From Bimastos eiseni (taxonomy: Eukaryota; Annelida; Clitellata; Crassiclitellata; Lumbricidae): a stretch of 64,000 bases of DNA. Positions 57,315 to 64,000 of this stretch are shown here, piece after piece. The position numbers and the translations under genes are program-made. Within the stretch, counting starts at the first letter, position 1, and each line of letters opens with the position of its first letter. The notes under the pieces were generated by a model, which worked only from the letters and a program-made list of their open reading frames with translations, was not told the DNA's origin and did not search any database. The stretch spans positions 7,422,493-7,486,492 of the forward strand of contig OY365822.1 in assembly GCA_959347315.1 (NCBI GenBank), read 5' to 3'.

Positions 57315-60300
57315 CTGGAAAACGAAACAACCATTATACTTAATCATTCTAGTCTCAAAATTTCCTCCCGCACCGCAATGTCAGTAACACGCATGACAAG
57401 AAACAGACAGCAACAGATCATGACAGTAAACTGCAGGCTATCATGATCTGTTGCTGTCTGTTTCTTGTCATGCGTGTTACTGACATTGCGGTGCGGGAGG
57501 AAATTTTGAGACTAGAATGATTATGGGCAAACAATATTTGATAGCAATCTTGATGTGGCCTAACACTAGACAACATCTTATTCGAATTCTACAGGTCCAT
57601 CTAGTCCATGGTTAGTCAAATTTGTTAACGCATAGCCTAGCACTTCACAATATCAGTGCATTGGTCTTCCTTTACCACAGCTCCTTTAGGTCATGAAATC
57701 CACTCTGTTCAACTGTTCTGGGCTTCCTCGGGGGGTGCGCTGTCTCCCCTGGATCCTCCCCGTGTCCTTCTTAAAAGCAGCCTTTTTCCCTAGGACTAGG
57801 CCGGATGTGCTTCTGAGCAAAGACCAGGAGGAGGTACTATATCAACTTTGATTGATTGATTGACATTGGCAGCGTAGTAGTAGTGTAAAGGAGACTCTCC
57901 AGTCACTTTGCACTTAGTAACCTTTGTGTACTGTACACATAACCTTGGCCTAGTCACGTGACCTCACACGATGTACTCGATGAATCATACCTCGGTCGTC
58001 CAATCGCAGTACAGTCGCGCCCGTTGCTATTGACGGCCGATATTATAATTATACGGGGCATGCAGCGTCAATCCCCAGCCCCGGGGAGGGTCAGCCGCCG
58101 CCGTTCTAACATTCGCGCAGGGCACCAGAATGATTGATGGCTTGTTTACAGGTCAAGCGTGCATACCAATTGATGGGTGGAGGTATGATTCATCGAGTAC
58201 ATCGTGTGAGGTCACGTAACTAGGCCAAGGTTATATGTACAGTACACAAAGGTCACTAAGTGCAAAGTGGCTGGAGAGTCTCCTTTACAATACTACTACG
58301 CTGGCTTTCTGTTCAATTAGGTTCATTTGAAAATGTCTTATTTAAATGTGTGTATACAGAAACTAACAAAGACTTCCCATAGCTGAGCATCCATTTACGG
58401 CTCTGACGCTATTGCCGACTATAAATATTAACAGAATTTAAACACCATAATTCAGATTTGTCGTTTATTATGGGTAAACGAGGCAAAGTGGCGTAGAACA
58501 GAAACATCAGTTGTGACATGTATGCTCGATATGTGACATGTATGCTCGATATGTGACATGTGTGCTCGATATGTGACATGCATGCTCGATATGTGACATG
58601 TATGCTCGCTCTTTATTTGAGTAGCATCCTGCTCAATGGTACTTTTCCAATGTTAACTTAGTTCTTGTGGTTCTGTAGGACTTTCCAAAAGTGAAAATTG
58701 TAATAATATTCATTTCATCATCGAAGACCCGTAGTTGTCCGATGCAAACTCGATCATCTGCTATTCTTCTGCTTTGAAGGTCTCTTTGCACCATTCCATC
58801 AACTCCATCAACTCTCTGTCCACATTCATTCAAACATTATCATTTGAAACAAGTGAAAGTAAAAACATGAGTTTTTCGGGACCCTCTTTTATTGACTTTT
58901 GGTAATCTGGTAGATGGCGCAATCGATAGAATTTCCTTAGGAGATCGTTTATGACGTAAACTTGCCAGAGTGGAGCTCAACAAGGAGAACTCGTTCGAGT
59001 GGTCAAATGATATTTAATTTTTGTGATTCTTGTCTTTTTTTAATCAATTTTTAAGTTATGTCCGTTAAAATTGAATACATTGCGTTGTCGTGCAAGCGTG
59101 ACATGTGTGCAAAATTTCAGCTCTGTAGGTCGACGGGAACATACCGAAAAAAGAGTTGAAAGAATTCCGACGAATCGAGGATCCTGACAAACTTTACGCA
59201 AACCAAGTTAAAGAAAAGATGGTAAAAACCATTCCTGCCAGCCTGCCCACATTCTGTTCACGCGAGACCCATATTTACATATCAGAATGTTATAGGGCCC
59301 GTATCAGACCCATCAAATATTCATCGGGGTGCTGCCAGGGAAATTAATGCATTCAGGCAACCATGGTTTCTGTAAGACTTAAAACCTTCACAGCGGAGGC
59401 AAGTCTGCAATGAACTATACATAAAGCAAACCACAGTCTTTGTTGAGCACAGAATAACTGTTCAATTTCGTCCATTACTAGGAAGCAATATGAACTCGAT
59501 GCCATCTTTCTCTATCTCTCTCTTTCTCTCTCTCTCTCTCTGTCTGTCTCTGTCTGTCTGTCTCTCTCTCTTTATCTGTCTCAGTCTCAGTATCTCTGTC
59601 TGTCAGTCTGTCTGTCTGTCTCTCTCGCTTTTAGATATTATGCTGCAAATTCCCAGGTCTTGTGCTGTGGGCCCTACAAGTAGCCAGAGGCGGCGGAGAT
59701 TTTGGGGGAGGGAGGAAACGGTCCCCTCCCAAATTTCAGGTGGAGGGGTTGGAGTAGCGTAGGCCTATATATCCCCCAATATTTTATAAATATTTCATAA
59801 ATATCATAGATATCTACAGTGTCTACAACTGTTCATCCTTTTTTTTACAGCATCTATAATTTTAGGAATTGGAATTTTTTTAGACCTGTCCCCAAAATCC
59901 AATATTATCGACCTCCCCTCCCCAACCCAGGACCAAATCTCCGCCTTTGCATGTAGTATAGAGCCGGTGGCAAGACACATGAAAAAAAACTCGAAAAGAA
60001 AGTAGAGTTATTGTCGTTCCTCGACGGGCATAAAAAAAACAAAAACGCTCGCTGGCACCGCGAGAGGCGAGAGCGGTGCACGAAGGCCTCGAAAGCGGCT
60101 TGCTTTATACATCACGGCCGGAGCGAATACTGATGCGACAACGGATTTTCATAGGAAATAAACCGCAACATTGTCCGTCCAATAAAATCATAAAAAAGCA
60201 GGGATCTCGGTCGTTCCCAATCAACCAAATGGCGTTTTCCAAAATCTGCGGGGCAAACAAATAACAGCAATCTCATTCCGATGCCCGCTCGTTACGGCCG

Positions 60301-62811
60301 CGATAAATCACCCAAACCGCTTCACCGTGACAGTCGTAAAAATCCAAGGCGCAGCAATAAAGCGAGATGAACGAACGTGTTGTTCCCAGATGCAATTTTA
60401 TGCTCAATAAACCGGGCCATTACGGGCGGCCATAGGAGTAACTTCTGCGCTGCTGGACGCCGCATAAGAACCGCGGCGCTGCTATTCTGCGGATCAATTT
60501 GTGCCAGCATAAATAGCGGTTCGGAGCTGGCAGCTTTCCAATTAAAACGATAGGTCGCTGGAATATTCTGCGGCACCGGGCAGGCTTCGGCCTCGAACGA
60601 CAGTGCAGATAAAAAAATTTAACTAATCCAAACCGTTGGGGTCAGCGAGGAAACCACGAGTTAAAGCTTAGCCAAATCGATTAAACATTGAAGTGTTTTC
60701 TTTCGTTTTTTAAACTGGGTTTCAAACAACCTGCTCGGTTTACAGCGAGGCGCAGCAACAACAGCCACGCAATCTCATAATAAGCGTATAGTTTTTTTAT
60801 TGTATTAATGGAAAATCGAACACCGTCACGCCGTCGCCTGCGTCTGTCTTTGAAGTTTTTCAATTATCAAAGTCCTGCATGACAACCAATGTCTTGGTTG
60901 AAACTTGAAAGTCGTTTAATGCCACAGCCTGTTCTGCCGATACGACTACTCTCCTCCCTCCTTATTGTAGGCCTATAGTGGCCTCTATTGGCAGAAATTC
61001 ATCCAGGGATTGCAGCCAGCTTGCGCTCCTGAATAAGCTGATGCCCTGCGATCAGCTTACGAGGAGCGCTTTACAAATATGGTGTTACCAAATACGAATT
61101 TAGCTGCAATTTCAGGATCCAAACGACAGGAACTTTGCATGCAGTTTACAAGGCACAGAGCTCGTGAATAAGCTGGTACCCTGAGCTTCAAAATACCTCT
61201 AAACGATCGCTAGATAAAATAAGATATCTGCAATATGCATCCATGGTAGAGCATGTTAGAACATGGTAGGCCTAGGAGAACATGGCTGAGCATGGTAGAA
61301 CATGGTAGCCCTAGGTAGAACATGGCTGAGCATGGTAGAACATGGTAAGCCTAGGTAGAACAAGGCAGAGCATGTTAGAACAAGGTAGGCCTAGGTAGAA
61401 CATGGCAGAGCATGTTAGAATATGGAAGGCCTAGGTAGAACATGGTAGAACATGACAGAGCATGGTGGAACATGATACGCGTAGGCAGAACATGGCAGAG
61501 CATGGTAGAACATGGTAGGCCTAGGTAGAACATGGCTGAGCATGTTAGAACATGGTGGGCTGATTTCAAGGACTGGTACTCAGTAGAAAAGTCCTGTTAC
61601 CTGAAGCTAAAGCACCCGAATTTTTTTATAGATAATTATAATCTCTCAAGTACTATTCTCATCTCTTGCAAAGAAAACCCTTCACTAAGCCTAGTCCTAG
61701 GGTAGTTAGTTTGTCGGCAGATGGATTATATAATATACTGCAATAGCAGTTTTTAAGTAAAAACAACGATGCTGGAACAACTTTTGCACAATACATAGAA
61801 CTCCTTAAAAAACCGTTATTATTATCTTCCTTCGAAACTAATAACTTGATGGAATCAAATATCGTGCAAAAAGATGTGGAAGGCCTAGGTAATGATAATG
61901 TCCAGCCTTATACAGTCTGTCATAAAACAATGAACCACTAATTTCACATGACTTTTTGAGCAACAGAAATGCTTGTATGCTAGTATCTGCTGATGATTTG
62001 CGCATAGAAAAACAGCACTTTGTAACAAAATGTCATTAACCACTTGCAACACATGAACACAACATTTGGAATGTTGTGTTCACAAGCTTAGGAATGATCT
62101 TCCCTCTATGACTCGATTTACAATCTTAGCCCAGGGTTATCGCCGTCTCTGCTCATTACCTCAAGACTTATCTTTTTTCCAAAGGACTCTTTATACTGAG
62201 AGTGCACTCTGATTAGGTGGTACTGTGAGAGACGCTTTAGCAATCAGTATGTATACAGTATAACTAAAGTAACCCAGAATGCGAACACATGGCCGATTAG
62301 TTAGAGCGGTGGGCCCGTAACGCTCGGTGTGCATTGAGTGAGTGGGTTCGACCCTCATCCGAGGCGTCACTGTGTAGGGACCTTGAACAAGTCCTTCGCA
62401 CACAATTGCTCTGCAGTACAACTGCAATTGCGCCGTCGAGGCGTGTGTGCACTTCTGAGTAAAAAATGTTGGCAGTAGGGCAATATCAAATTTCAGAATA
62501 AATAAAAATAATACAACGTAATGCTGCATAACAAAAGTTGCAATACGAAAAAAAAACAATACATTAAAGCAAGAAAAGAAAATATACCATCCGAAAAAAA
62601 GATGACAACGAAAACACAACGGATTCCCTTATAAGGCAGACTGACCTGCAGCTGAGAACCTGGTTCTGTGGCACCTGCTTCCAACCAGTTCTGATGATGA
62701 GGATACTCTGAGATGCCAGATTTTGACTCCACTTTCCACCACCTTCTATCCGTCTTTGCCCTTTCAACTGAAAAGCCCAGCTTCTCATTTTCAATGAACG
62801 TATTCGTCTCC
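55563..62811 (-). CDS. Unrecognised, probably nuclear, protein (two exons visible)
   Basis: Exons 62811-62646 and 57314-55563 join in phase 0 into 638 complete codons with no stop, plus TGA. No known domain is seen. The protein is rich in Ser, Gly, Asn and Arg. It has conserved-looking short motifs: DRRWWKVESKSG, FPGIPYSGPAGP, RAHRWSEGIISSRNTKKLKL (a basic KKLKL patch that could be a nuclear signal), LPSWMSKSTFSAL, and near the end TKFKKTWLLNYLDED. The last one resembles the K-[LF]-KK-x-WL motif I recall in JMJD1C/KDM3B-type proteins, but no zinc finger or JmjC domain follows in the window, so that link is weak. The 5' end is off to the right. A donor-like GTGAAG at 55586 could allow further 3' exons. 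Confidence 0.7.
57341..57523. repeat. 83-bp perfect inverted repeat, 17-base loop
   Basis: Arms 57341-57423 and 57441-57523 are exact reverse complements; the loop starts CAGTAAACTG. The left arm lies only 26 bp upstream (in gene sense) of the acceptor of the large exon. Confidence 0.95.
57715..57862 (+). mobile_element. LINE 3' end fragment
   Basis: Decayed coding tail then AGGAGGAGGTACTATATCAA and (GATT)n. It directly abuts the inverted-repeat element at 57870. Confidence 0.5.
57870..58303. mobile_element. Non-autonomous DNA element with 124-bp terminal inverted repeats
   Basis: Left arm 57870-57993 starts CAGCGTAGTAGTAGTGTAAA and right arm 58180-58303 ends TTTACAATACTACTACGCTG, with few mismatches. 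The interior (186 bp) is CpG-rich with no ORF. No clear target-site duplication. Confidence 0.85.
58515..58612 (+). repeat. 20-bp tandem repeat ATATGTGACATGTATGCTCG
   Basis: Five units with single-base changes. Confidence 0.92.
59505..59640 (+). repeat. CT/CTGT microsatellite
   Basis: CTCTCT and CTGTCTGTCT tracts; the Leu/Ser ORF across it is a shadow. Confidence 0.9.
59684..59949. mobile_element. MITE-like element, GGCGGAGATT family, copy C
   Basis: CCAGAGGCGGCGGAGATTTT at the left; ACCAAATCTCCGCCTTT at the right. Shares CCCCCAATATTT and ATCCTTTTTTT middle blocks with copies A and B. Confidence 0.75.
60000..60610. promoter_or_regulatory. CpG-rich, homeobox/SOX-motif-rich block (candidate enhancer)
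   Basis: CpG density rises sharply against the AT-rich intron around it. Motifs include CAATAAA-type sites (near 60155, 60179, 60354, 60404), TTTTATG (60386), ATAAATAGCG (60510), CCAATTAAAACG (60538) and CATTGTCC (60169, SOX-type). There is no long ORF and no repeat structure. It lies in the intron of the unrecognised gene. Confidence 0.45.
61240..61562 (+). repeat. 40-bp minisatellite with CCTAGGTAGAACATGG
   Basis: About eight degenerate units of AACATGGTAGGCCTAGGTAG plus GAGCATG blocks. Confidence 0.92.
62080..62258 (+). mobile_element. LINE 3' end
   Basis: Decayed tail with GGAATGATCTTCCCTC (W-N-D-L-P type) and ACTGTGAGAGACGCTTTAGC. A SINE follows directly. Confidence 0.55.
62288..62512 (+). 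mobile_element. tRNA-derived SINE, copy f
   Basis: ACATGGCCGATTAGTTAGAG, GGGTTCGACCCTCATCC, CCTTGAACAAGTCCTTCGC, GCGCCGTCGAGGCGTGTGTG and GGGCAATATCAAATTTCAGA with an (AATA)n tail. Confidence 0.88.
62646..62811 (-). CDS. Unrecognised gene, upstream exon
   Basis: Acceptor TTATGCAG, donor CTGCAG|GTCAGT; 55 codons plus one base. Encodes ETNTFIENEKLGFSVERAK and RRWWKVESKSG. Phase 0 at the end fits the next exon. Codon pattern and borders support it, but there is no homology. Confidence 0.65.
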
Positions 62812-62819
62812 CTGCATAA

Positions 62820-63770
62820 GTAACCACATAAAAGGTATGGTATAATACACACTAGAAAGAAATGTGCACTTTAATGTGATCAAAGGCATGGTGAAGTTTA
62901 TGTTAATTCCACCAGCAACCAATATAATTATGATGGTCCCAATTATCATTCACATAAGATATTTCTCCTTGCACTAAATCAACTGGGCTGTGGTCACAAT
63001 CATAGTCAAAATAGCTTGTTTCTAATGTGTAATGTGTTGACTGTCTTATTATCAGACAAAAAGTATTCCATGGTCACATTATAGGTCTTGCAATTGCTAA
63101 CCCTAATGTGGCAAGCATATGGACATAGTGTTCAGATGTTCGATACAACTAGCATATAATGAAACCTAGGATGTATGATACTGGGAAAGGTGGAAAAAAC
63201 GCCCCACACAAAAGTTTCTTCTACTTCTGCCACTTTGTAGCGGTTATAACTACTCTCTTCCTAGCATTCTTCTTTGCGTATCTCTTCCTCGTTTCTTTTG
63301 TCCTCATTTTCATAATTTTCCTGCTCCTTGTTCTTCTCCTTGTTTCTTACCAACTTCTTCCTTCTCCACCTTATCCCAATTTTATAATCGCCGTCAAATT
63401 CTGTAAACATCCCGAGATGTTACTATCTTTTCCAAAGTAGAAGACAATGTCAAACACGGCCTTTGTCCTAAGAAACTTCTCATCCTGCTCTAAGTTTCAC
63501 CGTCTCAGAATAGCGCGACTGACACGTTGCAGCTCATTTGCCAGGTCAATAGCATAAGTCATAGGTCAAAGTCCGGCCACACAAATACAAAAGCACGAAC
63601 ACACATAAAAGCCGACGTGAATTATTTAGACGATCATAACGCATGTTTTAATCTATAAATCCATAGAATCTCAGAAACTAATGGATGGTGGGCGGATGGT
63701 TGGACCATTGCCATTATAGAACCAGGCTTATTTATGAACGGAGTTAATGGTTACTGCCTGCAATCGTTAG
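62820..63770. other. Intron or upstream sequence, no exon seen
   Basis: AT-rich. The plus-strand Phe/Leu-rich ORF at 63159-63440 is a CT-rich shadow. Confidence 0.4.
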
Positions 63771-63774
63771 AAAG

Positions 63775-64000
63775 ACTTCACGAGGTCAGATTGGCCGTTG
63801 TTCGACAAAATGGCACGAATTCTGCGAAAAGGCACATAACGCGCGCTCGATAATTTCCAACAGAAGTCGATACTCGACGAACGGAGCCGACGAAAACCGC
63901 TGCTACGATGTTGACAACGCATGATGCATGCATTGAACGACTGAATGAGCGACGCATGGTCATGCGAAGGCGACCGACGACGATAGAGTCCGTGACTGAA
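63775..64000 (-). promoter_or_regulatory. CpG-rich right edge, possible first exon or promoter
   Basis: Dense CpG (CGCGCGCTCGATAA, CGACGAACGGAGCCGACG, GGCGACCGACGACG) unlike the flanking intron. A 61-codon minus-strand ORF runs through it. It could be the 5' exon or promoter of the unrecognised minus-strand gene, or of a gene off the window. Confidence 0.3.

Overview
The window is animal nuclear DNA. It has split genes with GT-AG introns, two well-known animal protein families, tRNA-derived SINEs, 5'-truncated LINE ends, many small inverted-repeat (MITE-like) elements and very many microsatellites and minisatellites. This mix, with AT-rich introns averaging about 0.5-3 kb, suggests a marine invertebrate (echinoderm, hemichordate, mollusc or similar). 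The sequence alone does not fix the phylum.

Layout: (1) 1-21415, + strand: the 3' part of a synaptotagmin-like (SYTL/Slp, 'bitesize') gene. Ten exons join in phase into 1344 visible residues: a very long acidic, Ser-rich linker followed by C2A and C2B. The N-terminal Rab-binding part lies off the left edge. (2) 21416-24909: space between two convergent genes, with one orphan exon-like ORF. (3) 24910-39917, - strand: a complete NSD-family H3K36 methyltransferase. Eighteen coding exons join in phase into 1356 residues (PWWP, PHD cluster, second PWWP, AWS-SET-postSET, PHD/C5HCH), and a probable 5' UTR exon lies near 41.2 kb. (4) 42-55 kb: a gene desert filled with CCAT, CATA, CAGA and TA arrays, minisatellites, SINEs and MITEs. 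(5) 55563-62811, - strand: two in-phase exons (638 complete codons visible) of an unrecognised, probably nuclear, low-complexity protein. Its 5.3-kb intron holds an 83-bp perfect inverted repeat, a 434-bp element with 124-bp inverted termini, and a CpG- and homeobox-motif-rich block (about 60.0-60.6 kb) that looks like a regulatory element. (6) 63.77-64.0 kb: a CpG-rich right edge that may be a first exon or promoter.

The three genes do not form an operon or pathway. SYTL proteins tether Rab27-type vesicles to membranes, and NSD proteins write H3K36me2 on chromatin. SYTL and NSD are simply convergent neighbours. The most unusual observations are: a SYTL splice donor that is itself the first unit of a 21-bp minisatellite, so that shifted donors would insert 7 residues in frame; a MITE family that carries TTAGGG-like filler; the perfect hairpin beside an acceptor site; and the CpG-rich motif block.
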